42,285 bases of DNA. Source: Bog-756 sp035531955 (GTDB taxonomy: Bacteria; Actinomycetota; Acidimicrobiia; Acidimicrobiales; RAAP-2). How positions within the stretch are numbered: the first letter of the stretch is position 1; every line of letters begins with the position of its first letter. A program made the position numbers and the translations under genes. The stretch lies in the NCBI GenBank assembly GCA_035531955.1, contig DATKRZ010000093.1, forward strand, positions 1 to 42,285, read 5' to 3'. Under the pieces are notes generated by a model. That model saw nothing but the letters and a program-made list of their open reading frames with translations, did no database searches and had not been told where the DNA came from. Positions 7,928-16,403 of the stretch are shown one piece after another.

Positions 7928-9383
7928 GGTGCACGTCCTTGGCGGACTTGTCGACCCGGACCCCTCGCCACACCGGGTGGCGCAGGCGGCCGTCGGGAGT
8001 CCATTCACGGAATTCGACCTCGCCGACGAGCTGTGGCCGAGCCCATGTGGCGCCCTTCTCGAAGCTCGGTGGGAGGCTCTGGTCGAAGGGGCTGGTCGAG
8101 CGGGCGAGGGATTGCAGCTCGGCCAGAAGATCCTCCCGGGCGCGACGGGTGAAGCCGGTGCCGACCTTTCCGACATAGCTCAGCGTTCCCTTCCTCTCGG
8201 CCGAAGGCAGGCCGAGCAGGAGCGCGCCGAACGTCGAGCGCCGATCCCCCTGGCCCGGCGTCAACCCCCCGATGACCACCTCCTGGGTTCGCCGTGCCTT
8301 GACCTTCACCCAGTTTCGGCTCCTCACACCGGGCCGGTAGACACTGCTCCGGCGTTTGGCCACCACCCCTTCCATCCCCATCTGGACGGCCGAGCGGAAG
8401 ACCTCCTCGGCGGCGTGGTCGGTGAACGAAGGCGTCACCGCCCAACTGGGCCCGGCCGGGGCCAGCCGTTCGAGCTCGCTCCGGCGTTCGTCGTAGGACG
8501 AGCCGATGAACGACCGGCCGTTGCGGTGGAGCAGGTCGAAGATCACGAGGCTGGCCGGATCCTTGAGGGCGGCACGGGCCGCGTCCTTGGGTGAGGCCAC
8601 CTGAAGGCGGTGTTGGAGACGGGAGAAGGAGTGGCGGCCGTCCTGGTCGAAGACGACGATCTCACCGTCGAGCAGAACCTGGTCCGAGCCGATGGCCTCG
8701 CCCAGCTCCCTCAGTTCGGGGAATGAACCGGTGATGTCGTTCCCACCCCGGCTGATCGCCCGGGCCCGGCCCCCGTCGACCCAGACCAGGACCCTGATGC
8801 CGTCCCACTTGAATTCGAAGGCCCACTCGCCCGTGTCGGTGGGGAGGGGGCCCTCTGTCGCCAGCATCGGCGCCAGGCGGGCGGGGAGCGGTTCGAAGCC
8901 CTCGGGAGGTGGGTCCATCCGGTGGATGATCCAATTCTTCCCCTTGGTCGGGAAGAGGACGAACCGTCCAGAGCCGCGGTCTCCGTGGAGCACCACCTTG
9001 ATCTCGCGTTCCGTCCACTTCTCGCATTCGTAGGTTCCCCGGTCCCATATGGAGACCTGGCCGCCCCCGTACTCCCCGGTCGGGATCGTGCCGCTGAACG
9101 AGCCATACTCCATCGGATGGTCCTCGACGTGGACGGCCAGATGGTTTTCGTCCGGGGTCAGGGGCAGGCCCTTCGGGAGGGCCCACGACACGAGGACGCC
9201 GTCATGTTCGAGGCGGAAGTCCCAATGCAAGCTGGACGCATGGTGCTCCTGGATGACGAACCCGGGGCCTGCGACCGGGGCCGTGACCGGAGGGTGGCCA
9301 CCGCCGGCGGCCGGGGGAAAGGGCTCGGGGGTAAGCCCCTCCCGGCGCTTCCGCCGGTAGTCGGTGAGCGGTTCTCTGGTCAC
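7917..9383 (-). CDS. ligD: LigD phosphoesterase-ligase (ATP-dependent DNA ligase)
   Basis: 488 residues from a GTG at 9383; the YRRKRREGLTPEP opening fits the usual LigD phosphoesterase start. Residues 40-155 form the 3'-phosphoesterase domain (VIQEHHASSLHWDFRLEHDG, HLAVHVEDHPMEYGSF, GEYGGGQVSIWD). Residues 170-485 form the ligase, with the AMP-binding lysine in EFKWDGIRV (K192), LLDGEIV, EGVVAKRR and NWVKVKA. The ligase seals double-strand breaks in non-homologous end joining. The polymerase module is encoded by the overlapping downstream gene. The partner Ku is not in this window. Confidence 0.94.
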   Translation of the reverse strand: MTREPLTDYRRKRREGLTPEPFPPAAGGGHPPVTAPVAGPGFVIQEHHASSLHWDFRLEHDGVLVSWALPKGLPLTPDENHLAVHVEDHPMEYGSFSGTIPTGEYGGGQVSIWDRGTYECEKWTEREIKVVLHGDRGSGRFVLFPTKGKNWIIHRMDPPPEGFEPLPARLAPMLATEGPLPTDTGEWAFEFKWDGIRVLVWVDGGRARAISRGGNDITGSFPELRELGEAIGSDQVLLDGEIVVFDQDGRHSFSRLQHRLQVASPKDAARAALKDPASLVIFDLLHRNGRSFIGSSYDERRSELERLAPAGPSWAVTPSFTDHAAEEVFRSAVQMGMEGVVAKRRSSVYRPGVRSRNWVKVKARRTQEVVIGGLTPGQGDRRSTFGALLLGLPSAERKGTLSYVGKVGTGFTRRAREDLLAELQSLARSTSPFDQSLPPSFEKGATWARPQLVGEVEFREWTPDGRLRHPVWRGVRVDKSAKDVHREL

Positions 9384-9419
9384 GAGGGACCACAGCCGGG
9401 CGGTTGGGATGTGGCGGGT

Positions 9420-9650
9420 GCCCGGTCGGGCGTCGGAGGGCCGGTCGTCGTGGTCGTCGACCTGGTAGGGGTGACCTTCATGGGCTCAACCGCTCTCGGG
9501 GCCCTGGTGGGTGCCCTCAGGCGCACCCGCGCCGCGGGCGGCCTTGCGGATCGTAGTTTCCGACACCCGTGTGCTCAAGGGGTTCGGGATCGCCGCCTCG
9601 CCGAGGTGTTCCCGATCCTCCCCGCCGTCGACGAAGCGGTCCGCGGTTGA
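9420..9650 (+). pseudogene. STAS-domain (anti-sigma antagonist-like) remnant with two frameshifts
   Basis: One frame reads GGPVVVVVDLVGVTFMGSTALGALVG, the core of a STAS domain. At about 9540 homology moves to another frame (ALRIVVSDTRVLKGFGIA), and at about 9595 it returns to the first (RLAEVFPILPAVDEAVRG, stop at 9648). Together these give a colinear STAS C-terminal two-thirds. The N-terminal strand and helix are missing, and the conserved Asp before the regulatory Ser is Gly. A decayed gene is the simplest reading. It lies between ligD and the NTF2-like gene and has no start signal. Confidence 0.55.
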
Positions 9651-9803
9651 CGGTCGTCACCCCGGTCTCCTACCGGACGGCTCGCCGGTGAGCGGACACA
9701 CGAGGGCACCGTCGCGGACCGCCTGGGCGAGGTCGCCTCGGGATTCCCGGCCCAGCTCGGGGACTCGCTCGCTCTCGACCCCGGGCCGGCGCGGACCCGG
9801 CGC

Positions 9804-9809
9804 TAGGGT
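9804..9809 (+). promoter_or_regulatory. -10 box upstream of the NTF2-like gene
   Basis: TAGGGT would start a transcript with a leader of about 55 nt that contains the aaggag ribosome binding site at 9858-9863. Confidence 0.35.
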
Positions 9810-9872
9810 TGCCCTCGGCGGCCGGCTGCCGAAACCGACGGCTGGCCCGGAACCGGCAAGGAGCCGTGGATA

Positions 9873-10334
9873 ATGGGGAAGTGGAGCAGATCCGAGATCG
9901 AGTCGGCCTTCGCGGACTACCAGCAGAAGGCGGCCGACGCCGGGAAGTCCGGTGAATGGAGGGCCTGGGCCGACCAGTTCACCGATGACGCCACCTACAT
10001 CGAGCACCATTTCGGGACCTTCAGGGGCAAAGAGGCCATCCACGACTGGATCGCCTCGTGCATGTCGGAGTACCCGGGCCGGGACATGCCCGAGTTCCCC
10101 ATCGAGTGGTACGTCATCGACGAGGACCGCGGCTGGGTGGTGTGCCAGGTGTGGAATCGGATGAGGGACCCCGGCGACGGCAGCCTCCACCAGGAGTACA
10201 ACTTCACCCTCCTCAAGTACGCCGGGGAGGGTCGCTGGTCCTATGAGGAGGACATCTACAACCCGATGCGTTTCGGGGCGATGGTGGAGGGGTGGGAGGC
10301 CTCTCGAAAGGCTGCCTCCGCGGGCGGGTCCTGA
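9873..10334 (+). CDS. SnoaL/NTF2-like family protein
   Basis: 153 residues. An aaggag ribosome binding site at 9858-9863 supports the ATG at 9873. The pattern WADQFTDDATYIEHHFGTFRGKEAIHDWI, with a buried C-terminal sheet (EYNFTLLKYAGEGRWSYEED), fits the cone-shaped NTF2-like fold used by small isomerases, hydrolases and dehydratases of polyketides and steroids. It is also a plain ligand-binding fold, so the activity is open. It is followed after 50 bp by an aldo/keto reductase that has its own promoter. Confidence 0.75.
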   Translation: MGKWSRSEIESAFADYQQKAADAGKSGEWRAWADQFTDDATYIEHHFGTFRGKEAIHDWIASCMSEYPGRDMPEFPIEWYVIDEDRGWVVCQVWNRMRDPGDGSLHQEYNFTLLKYAGEGRWSYEEDIYNPMRFGAMVEGWEASRKAASAGGS

Positions 10335-10372
10335 CGGCCGGGAGTCCCCGCCCCGGGTCCGCCCGATCGCAC

Positions 10373-10378
10373 TACCCT
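10373..10378 (+). promoter_or_regulatory. -10 box of the aldo/keto reductase (leaderless)
   Basis: TACCCT lies 6 nt before the GTG at 10385, with no Shine-Dalgarno site. Confidence 0.5.
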
Positions 10379-10384
10379 GCAACC

Positions 10385-11245
10385 GTGGAGCACCGACGAC
10401 TGGGGAGGACCGGCCACCTCTCATCGGTGGCCATTCTCGGTGGAGCCGCCTTTTGGGACTCCGATCCCGACCGCGCCGCGGACGCCTTCAGCTCGGCGAT
10501 AGCCGCCGGGGTCAACCACCTCGACGTGGCCCCGCAGTACGGCAGGGCCCAGGAACTCCTCGGTCCGCTGATCCCCGCCGTTCGCGACCGGCTGTTCGTC
10601 GCCTGTAAGACGCTCCGCCACAACGGTGACGGGGTGCGGGCCCAGATGGAGGAGTCCTTGCGACTCCTGCGCTGCGACCATTTCGATCTCTACCAGCTCC
10701 ACGCGGTGACCGACCTGACCGAGCTGGACGCCAGGTCGGGTGCCGTGGAGGCCATCCTGGCCGCCCGCGAGGAAGGGCTGTGCCGATGGGTGGGGATCAC
10801 CGGCCACGAACTGACTGCCCCGTCGGCCCACCTCGAGGCGCTCCGGCGCTACGACCTCGACACGGTGATGTTCCCGGTGAACCCGCAGTTGTGGACCGAC
10901 ACCGGGTATCGACGCGACGCCGAGGCACTGCTGGACCACGCCGGCCGGCGCGACGTCGGGGTGATGGCCATCAAGGCCGCCGCCGCCCGCCCCTGGGCCG
11001 GCCGCAAGCAGACGTCTGCCACCTGGTACGAGCCCTACACCTCGCCTGACGAGGTGGCCAGGGGCGTCAGGTTCGCACTCTCGACCCCCGGAGTCCATGC
11101 CTTCTGCACCCCCGGCGATCTCGAGGTGCTGCGGGTCGCCCTCGAGGCGTCCGGGGGGTTCACGCCCATGGGCACCGCCGAGCGCGAGGAGGCGGTTGCC
11201 TCGGTGGCCCGGGAGCCGAGCATCTTCCCGATGCCCGCCGGCTGA
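10385..11245 (+). CDS. Aldo/keto reductase
   Basis: 286 residues from GTG 10385, chosen because EHRRLGRTG begins the family and a -10 box sits 6 nt upstream. The NADPH-dependent (beta/alpha)8 reductase core is clear. The catalytic tetrad is Asp and Tyr in NHLDVAPQYGRA, Lys in VACKTLRHN and His in LYQLHAV. The C-terminal cofactor segment is less typical (ALSTPGVHAFCTPG), as in the single-subunit 'predicted oxidoreductase' group. It ends 4 bp before the biotin-carboxyltransferase gene, so the two are probably co-transcribed. Confidence 0.85.
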   Translation: MEHRRLGRTGHLSSVAILGGAAFWDSDPDRAADAFSSAIAAGVNHLDVAPQYGRAQELLGPLIPAVRDRLFVACKTLRHNGDGVRAQMEESLRLLRCDHFDLYQLHAVTDLTELDARSGAVEAILAAREEGLCRWVGITGHELTAPSAHLEALRRYDLDTVMFPVNPQLWTDTGYRRDAEALLDHAGRRDVGVMAIKAAAARPWAGRKQTSATWYEPYTSPDEVARGVRFALSTPGVHAFCTPGDLEVLRVALEASGGFTPMGTAEREEAVASVAREPSIFPMPAG

Positions 11246-11249
11246 CCAG

Positions 11250-13094
11250 ATGGAGTTGCGGCCCGGCTCGATCCACGCGGTCACGGCACCACTCGATGGA
11301 ACGGTGGTCTCGGTCCCGGTCGCCGGCGGCGATGTGGTGGAAGCGGGGACACCGATCGCCATCATCGAGTCCATGAAGATGGAGCACGTGGTGTCCTCCC
11401 CGGCCGCCGGTTCGGTGGTCTCCCTGTCCGTCGAGCCGGGCACCCTGGTGGCCGGTGGCGATCAGCTCGCCGTGCTGGAGGTGTCGGACAGTGAGGCGAC
11501 CGACGGGCCGCAGCCGGTGGGCGCTGATCCCGGCCTGGTCCGGGCCGATCTGGCCGAGTTGCTGCAACGCCAGTCCCGGGCTCTCGACGCCGCCCGCCCG
11601 GACGTCGTGGAGCGTCGCCACCGGCAGGGGAGGCGGACCGCCCGGGAGAACATCGAGGCCCTCTGCGATCCTGGCAGCTTCACCGAGTACGGGGCGTTGG
11701 CCATCGCCGCCCAGCGGGGACGGAGATCGCTCGAGGAGCTGATCGAGCGGACTCCCGCCGACGGACTGGTGGCCGGCATCGGGCGGGTGAACGGGCGCCA
11801 CTTCGACGATCGTCGGGCGTCATGTGCGGTCCTCTCCTACGACTACACCGTCCTGGCCGGGACCCAGGGTCAGCAGAACCATCGCAAGAAGGATCGTCTC
11901 TTCGAGCTCATCGAGCGCCTGCGACTGCCGGTTGTGCTGTTCGCAGAGGGCGGTGGAGGCCGCCCGGGGGACACCGACTATGCCGTCATCACCGGTCTCG
12001 ACACCATGGCGTTCAGCCTGTTCGCCGGGCTGAGCGGCCTGGTGCCCATGGTGGGCATCGCCTCCGGCCGTTGCTTTGCCGGCAATGCCGCCCTGCTCGG
12101 GTGCTGTGACGTGGTCATCGCCACCGAGGGCGCCTCGATCGGGATGGGAGGGCCGGCGATGATCGCGGGCGGTGGCCTCGGGGAGCATCGGCCCGAGGAT
12201 GTCGGCCCGCTCGACGTCCAGGTACCGAATGGTGTGGTGGACCTGGTGGCGGACGACGATGCCCATGCCGTCCGGCTGGCCCAGGACTACCTCTCCTACT
12301 TCCAGGGCTCCACCCGGCGGTGGGCCTGTGCCGACCAGCGGATGCTGCGCGCCAGTGTCCCCGAGGACCGGCTGCGGGTCTACGACGTCCGGGGCCTGAT
12401 CACCACGCTGGCCGACACCGGCTCGGTCATGGAGCTCCGCGCCGGGTTCGCCACCGGCATGGTCACCGCCTTGATCAGGGTGGAGGGCACGGCCATCGGT
12501 GTGGTCGCCAATGATCCCGGCCACCTGGGGGGGGCGATCGACAGCAACGGTGCGGACAAGGCGGCGCGCTTCCTCCAGCTCTGTGACGCCCACGACATCC
12601 CGATCCTCTTCCTGTGCGACACCCCCGGCTTCATGGTCGGGCCGGAGGCGGAGAAGACGGCCCAGGTCCGACATTTCAGCCGCCTGTTCGTCATCGGCGC
12701 CAGCCTCACCGTGCCGTTCTTCACCGTCGTGCTGCGCAAGGGGTACGGGCTGGGGGCCCAGGCCATGGCCGGGGGTAGCTTCCGCGCCCCGCTCTTCACG
12801 GTGGCCTGGCCGAGCGGTGAGCTGGGTGGGATGGGCCTCGAGGGTGCGGTGAGGCTCGGCTTCCGCCGGGAGCTCGAAGCGGTGGATGATCCCGTGGAGC
12901 GGGAGGCGCTGTTCCAGCAGATGGTCGAGCGGGCCTACCGCCACGGGAGGGCCGTCAACGTGGCCTCCGCCTTCGAGATCGACGACGTCATCGATCCGGC
13001 CGACTCGAGGAGGCGCATCGTCGAGGCCCTCCGATCGGCGCCGCCACCACCTGGGCGCACCGGCAAGAAGCGCAGCTGCATCGACACCTGGTGA
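11250..13094 (+). CDS. Biotinyl-carboxyltransferase fusion (acyl-CoA carboxylase beta-type)
   Basis: 614 residues. Residues 5-78 form a biotin carrier domain with the biotinylation motif ESMKMEH (Lys 43), and residues about 100-600 a complete carboxyltransferase. Visible carboxyltransferase elements are ARENIEALCDPGSFTEYG, the oxyanion-hole stretches GRCFAGNAALLGCCD and GHLGGAIDSNGADKAARF, FLCDTPGFMVG, and the end KKRSCIDTW. It moves CO2 from biotin to an acyl-CoA. The biotin carboxylase that must charge it is not in the window. Carrier and transferase are usually on different chains in actinobacteria, so the fusion is notable. The start at 11250 lies 4 bp after the reductase stop. Confidence 0.9.
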   Translation: MELRPGSIHAVTAPLDGTVVSVPVAGGDVVEAGTPIAIIESMKMEHVVSSPAAGSVVSLSVEPGTLVAGGDQLAVLEVSDSEATDGPQPVGADPGLVRADLAELLQRQSRALDAARPDVVERRHRQGRRTARENIEALCDPGSFTEYGALAIAAQRGRRSLEELIERTPADGLVAGIGRVNGRHFDDRRASCAVLSYDYTVLAGTQGQQNHRKKDRLFELIERLRLPVVLFAEGGGGRPGDTDYAVITGLDTMAFSLFAGLSGLVPMVGIASGRCFAGNAALLGCCDVVIATEGASIGMGGPAMIAGGGLGEHRPEDVGPLDVQVPNGVVDLVADDDAHAVRLAQDYLSYFQGSTRRWACADQRMLRASVPEDRLRVYDVRGLITTLADTGSVMELRAGFATGMVTALIRVEGTAIGVVANDPGHLGGAIDSNGADKAARFLQLCDAHDIPILFLCDTPGFMVGPEAEKTAQVRHFSRLFVIGASLTVPFFTVVLRKGYGLGAQAMAGGSFRAPLFTVAWPSGELGGMGLEGAVRLGFRRELEAVDDPVEREALFQQMVERAYRHGRAVNVASAFEIDDVIDPADSRRRIVEALRSAPPPPGRTGKKRSCIDTW

Positions 13095-13190
13095 ACGTCG
13101 CCCGCGGCCCGGGCCCCGGTCGTCGGGGGCTCGGACGACCGCCACCAGTCGCTCCAAGGCCTCCCCTTGCGTCCCCTCCGAAGGTTCTTT

Positions 13191-13207
13191 GTCCGACCGG
13201 GTCGGAC
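13191..13207. promoter_or_regulatory. 17-bp palindrome upstream of antiporter promoter (putative operator)
   Basis: GTCCGAC-CGG-GTCGGAC has perfect 7-bp arms around 3 bp. It lies 3 bp before a TACTGT -10 box, covering the -35 region, which suits a repressor site. A transcription terminator for the gene before is less likely because no T tract follows. Confidence 0.5.
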
Positions 13208-13210
13208 GCC

Positions 13211-13216
13211 TACTGT
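13211..13216 (+). promoter_or_regulatory. -10 box of the antiporter transcript
   Basis: TACTGT lies 6 nt before the ATG at 13223, the leaderless spacing seen at other genes in the window. Confidence 0.45.
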
Positions 13217-13222
13217 GTGACG

Positions 13223-13258
13223 ATGGTGAGCCAGCCGGAGCCGTGCGGGGCAGTGTGA
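13223..13258 (+). CDS. Leaderless short upstream ORF of the antiporter
   Basis: An 11-codon ORF (MVSQPEPCGAV) starts 6 nt after the -10 box, and its TGA overlaps the GTG start of the antiporter (GTGA at 13255-13258). The antiporter has no Shine-Dalgarno site, so it may be read by ribosomes that finish this ORF. A regulatory role is inferred only from the arrangement. Confidence 0.4.
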   Translation: MVSQPEPCGAV

Positions 13259-14452
13259 GCGTGTCGGCGGTTTCCACACTGGTCCTGATCGCCCTGGCCG
13301 CGGTGCTGGCACCGATCCTGTCCGAGTTGACCGGACCCCTGGCCGTTCCCGAGATCGTCTTCCAGATTGCACTCGGAATCGTCCTCGGGCCCTATGTGCT
13401 CGACCTGGCGCACGTGGACCGACATCGTGACCGGACTCTCCGACCTCGGGCTCACCTTCCTGATCTTCTTGGCCGGCTACGAGCTGGACCTGAGGAAGAT
13501 CAGGGGCGGGCCCTTGCGGTTGGCGACGGCCGGATGGGCGATCTCGCTGCTCATCGCCTTGGTTGTCGCCTTTGCCCTGGTCTCTTCGGGCCTGGTCCGG
13601 AACACGGTGGTGGTGGGTCTGGCCCTCACCACCACCGCCCTCGGCACTTTGATTCCGATATTGCGGGACGCCCGGGTCCTGGACAGCCGATTCGGTTCGC
13701 TGATCTCGGCCATCGGGACCGTCGGTGAGTTCGGACCGATCGTCGCCGTGGCCCTGCTGCTCACCAACAAGGATCCCCTGGTCACCTCGCTGCTGTTGGT
13801 GGCGTTCATCGGTGTGGCGGTGGTGACCGTGCTGTTGGCGTCTCGGGCGCAACCTCCACGCATGGTGGCTGTGCTCGACCGCCACATGGAATCGAGCGCG
13901 CAGCTCCCGATCCGGGTGTCGCTGCTGCTCATCGTGGTACTGGTGCTGTTGGCCCAGACGCTGGGCCTCGATGTACTGCTCGGGGCGTTTGCGGCCGGCA
14001 TCGTGGTCAAGTTGTTCACCGCCAGCGCCGACAGCGAATCGATCAGGGGAAAGCTGGAGTCGATCGGCTTCGGCTTCCTCATCCCGGTCTTCTTCGTCGT
14101 CAGCGGCATCCAGTTCGACGCCCATGTGTTCGTGGAGCACCCGAGCTCGCTGTGGCGGGTGCCCCTGTTCCTGTCCCTGATGCTGCTGGCCCGGGGCGTC
14201 CCGGTGTTGCTGCTCTACCGGAAGGAGCTGGCCCCGGCGCTGCGGCTCCCGATGGCCCTGTTCTCTGCAACCGGACTGCCGTTGATCGTGGTCATCACCA
14301 GCATCGCCACCGCCGAGGGAAAGATGGTCCCGCTCAACGCCGCGTCACTGGTGGCCGCAGGAATGCTGTCCGTCCTGGTCTTCCCGGCCTTGGGACTGTG
14401 GCGGATGAGGGACGCAGGCATCTCCGACGAGCCACAGGTCAGGGCGTCATAG
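13255..14452 (+). pseudogene. CPA2-type cation/proton antiporter, broken by one frameshift
   Basis: From GTG 13255 the frame gives the first helices (VSTLVLIALAAVLAPILSEL, then VPEIVFQIALGIVLGPYVL) up to about 13420. There the homology moves to the frame that ends at the TAG at 14450-14452 (DIVTGLSDLGLTFLIFLAGYELD onward). Joined, the protein is about 398 residues with 11-12 helices, full length for a KefB/NhaS3-like antiporter without a TrkA domain. Characteristic parts are FLIFLAGYELDL, ALTTTALGTLIPILRD and LLGAFAAGIV. A single extra base near cacgtggaccgacatc would explain the break, so a recent mutation or a sequencing error is equally possible. Confidence 0.75.
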
Positions 14453-14515
14453 GGCTCGACCCGGCCGGCAGGTTCCCGGTCGGGGCAGCCGTCACGGCGG
14501 GCGCGGGTCGGGGGC

Positions 14516-15190
14516 TCACGGCGTCTCCTTCTGGACGCTGAGCCAGTCGCGTGCCTCGAGGTAGGGCGCAAAGGAGGCGACGATGGTGTCGATGTCCGCC
14601 GGGCTCTTGGGACGCTGCAACTCGTACAGGTTGGGGAAGTCGAGCCACCCGGTCACGTGCTCCCACAGGCGGACGGCGTCAGTGCCTGTCGGGGGATTGA
14701 CCAGCACCGGGCCGAAGAGGGCCTGGCCGTCGTCGAACACCAGCGTCGGGACCCCGAAGCCACCCTTGGACACCACCGACTCGTGCTCGCGCAGGACCTC
14801 GTCCCCGGTGGTGGGGTCGTCGATGGCCGCCTCCACGATGGCCGGATCGAGCCCCAGCTCCTCGAGCAGCGACTCGGCCACCTCGCGGCGGTGCGGCTTG
14901 CGCCCGTCCACATGGAGGGCCTTGCCGGCCCCCTCGTACCACCGGTCGAGGAGGCCCATGTCGGTGCGGCGCAGATAGGCACCGATCCGCATCATGGACC
15001 AGCCGTAGGTCCACTCCCGTTCCCAGGGGTGCTTCTTTCCTTCGCCCCGGTTGATCTCCTCCAGGCTGAAGAACCGCCACCGGATCGACACCCCGGTCCG
15101 TTCGCGGACCTCGCGCATCCACAGGGAGGTCTGGTAGGCGTAGGGGCACATGATGTCGAAATGGAAGTCGACGGCCTCGGGGTGGTCCAT
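14516..15190 (-). CDS. DsbA-like thioredoxin-fold protein (mycothiol-dependent reductase-like)
   Basis: 224 residues. A gaggag site lies before the ATG at 15190. The fold is thioredoxin with an inserted helical domain: the N-terminal motif is FHFDIMCPYAYQTS, and the cis-Pro element is GGFGVPTLVFDDGQALFGPV. The C-terminal WDFPNLYELQRPKS-like end resembles mycobacterial Rv2466c, a mycothiol-dependent nitroreductase. The active site is CPYA, so only one Cys remains of the usual CxxC, which suits a glutathione/mycothiol-transferase or isomerase mechanism rather than disulfide exchange. It is the second gene of a minus-strand pair, 16 bp after an aldo/keto reductase. Confidence 0.75.
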   Translation of the reverse strand: MDHPEAVDFHFDIMCPYAYQTSLWMREVRERTGVSIRWRFFSLEEINRGEGKKHPWEREWTYGWSMMRIGAYLRRTDMGLLDRWYEGAGKALHVDGRKPHRREVAESLLEELGLDPAIVEAAIDDPTTGDEVLREHESVVSKGGFGVPTLVFDDGQALFGPVLVNPPTGTDAVRLWEHVTGWLDFPNLYELQRPKSPADIDTIVASFAPYLEARDWLSVQKETP

Positions 15191-15206
15191 GCCGATCGCT
15201 CCTCGC

Positions 15207-16187
15207 TCAGAAGTGTCCGAGGACCGGATGGGGCACGTAGGGCTCTTCGAGCCTCGCCATCTCCGTGTCGCTCAGCTCCAGCTGCTCGGCGGCCAGGGCG
15301 TCGACGAGGTGGCTCGGCTTGGTGGCACCCACGATCGGAGCGGTGACCCCGGGTCGCCCCAGGACCCAGGCCAGGGCCACCCGGGCCGGGGGCACCCGCC
15401 GCTCGTTCGCCACCTCGGCCACCCGCTCGACGACGTCGAAGTCGGTCGGCTGGCTGTACAGGTAGTCGGTGAAGCCGTCGGTGTCCGAACGGGTGGTGTT
15501 CCGGGCACCGCCCCGGTTGCGGTTACCGGCCAGCACGCCCCGGGCCAGCGGGCTCCATGGGATGATCCCGACCCCCTGGTCCGTGCATAGGGGGATCATC
15601 TCCCGCTCCTCCTCGCGGTAGATGAGATTGTAGTGGGGCTGCATGGAGGCGAACCGGGTCCAGTGATGGAGGTCGGCGGCGTGCTGGGCCTTGGCGAACT
15701 GCCAGGCGAACATGCTGCTGGCCCCGATGTAGCGCGCCTTGCCGGCCCGGACCACGTCGTGGAGCGCCTCCATCGTCTCCTCGATCGGCGTCCGGGGATC
15801 CCATCGATGGATCTGGTAGAGGTCGACGTACTCCATGTCCAGCCGGGCCAGCGACGCATCGATGGCCGACAGGATGTGCTTGCGGGAGAGGCCGCCCCCG
15901 TTCTCACCCGGGGTCATGGGCATGAACACCTTGGTGGCGACCACCATCTCGTCGCGGCTGAAGAATTTGGGCAGCAGCCGGCCGGTGGCGATCTCGCTGG
16001 CCCCACCGGAGTAGGTGTCGGCGGTGTCGAAGAAGGTGATCCCGCCTTCGACGGCCGCCTTGACGATGGGCTCGGCGGCGGCCTCGTCCAGCACCCATGG
16101 CCGGTCGCTGTCGTTGCCGTAGCTCATCATGCCCAGGCACACCCGGGAGACCCGGAGACCCGAGTTGCCGAGGTTGACGCACTCCAT
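15207..16187 (-). CDS. Aldo/keto reductase (YajO/YghZ-like)
   Basis: 326 residues from the ATG at 16187, which has a good gctggagg ribosome binding site; an in-frame start at 16229 lacks one. The catalytic tetrad is visible: Asp and Tyr in FFDTADTYSGG, Lys in VATKVFMP and His in YQIHRWDP. The cofactor-binding end APIVGATKPSHL is also present. It reduces carbonyls with NADPH; the substrate is unknown. With the DsbA-like gene 16 bp downstream it forms a two-gene redox operon. Confidence 0.9.
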   Translation of the reverse strand: MECVNLGNSGLRVSRVCLGMMSYGNDSDRPWVLDEAAAEPIVKAAVEGGITFFDTADTYSGGASEIATGRLLPKFFSRDEMVVATKVFMPMTPGENGGGLSRKHILSAIDASLARLDMEYVDLYQIHRWDPRTPIEETMEALHDVVRAGKARYIGASSMFAWQFAKAQHAADLHHWTRFASMQPHYNLIYREEEREMIPLCTDQGVGIIPWSPLARGVLAGNRNRGGARNTTRSDTDGFTDYLYSQPTDFDVVERVAEVANERRVPPARVALAWVLGRPGVTAPIVGATKPSHLVDALAAEQLELSDTEMARLEEPYVPHPVLGHF

Positions 16188-16403
16188 GACTGCCTCCAGC
16201 CGGATCGGGACGATGCGGGATCGTGCCACCTACGCTGCCACCGTATCCGTTGGATCCACGATTCGTAGCGCCCGATTGACGGACCGTCGTCGTGGCTTCG
16301 TCATCGGTGGCTCCGGAGGGGCGGTCGTAGCCGTGACCGGTGTGGCCGTTCTGCCCACCTGAGTTGATCCCGCCGACGACGGAGGTCGTGCGCCCTTCGA
16401 TGT

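Noticed and set aside
9657..9872. Minus-strand frame after the STAS remnant
   Set aside because: Runs antisense through the NTF2-like gene and shows no motif.
12935..14140. Long minus-strand frames opposite the carboxyltransferase and antiporter
   Set aside because: Antisense shadows caused by high GC; the plus-strand frames have clear family motifs.
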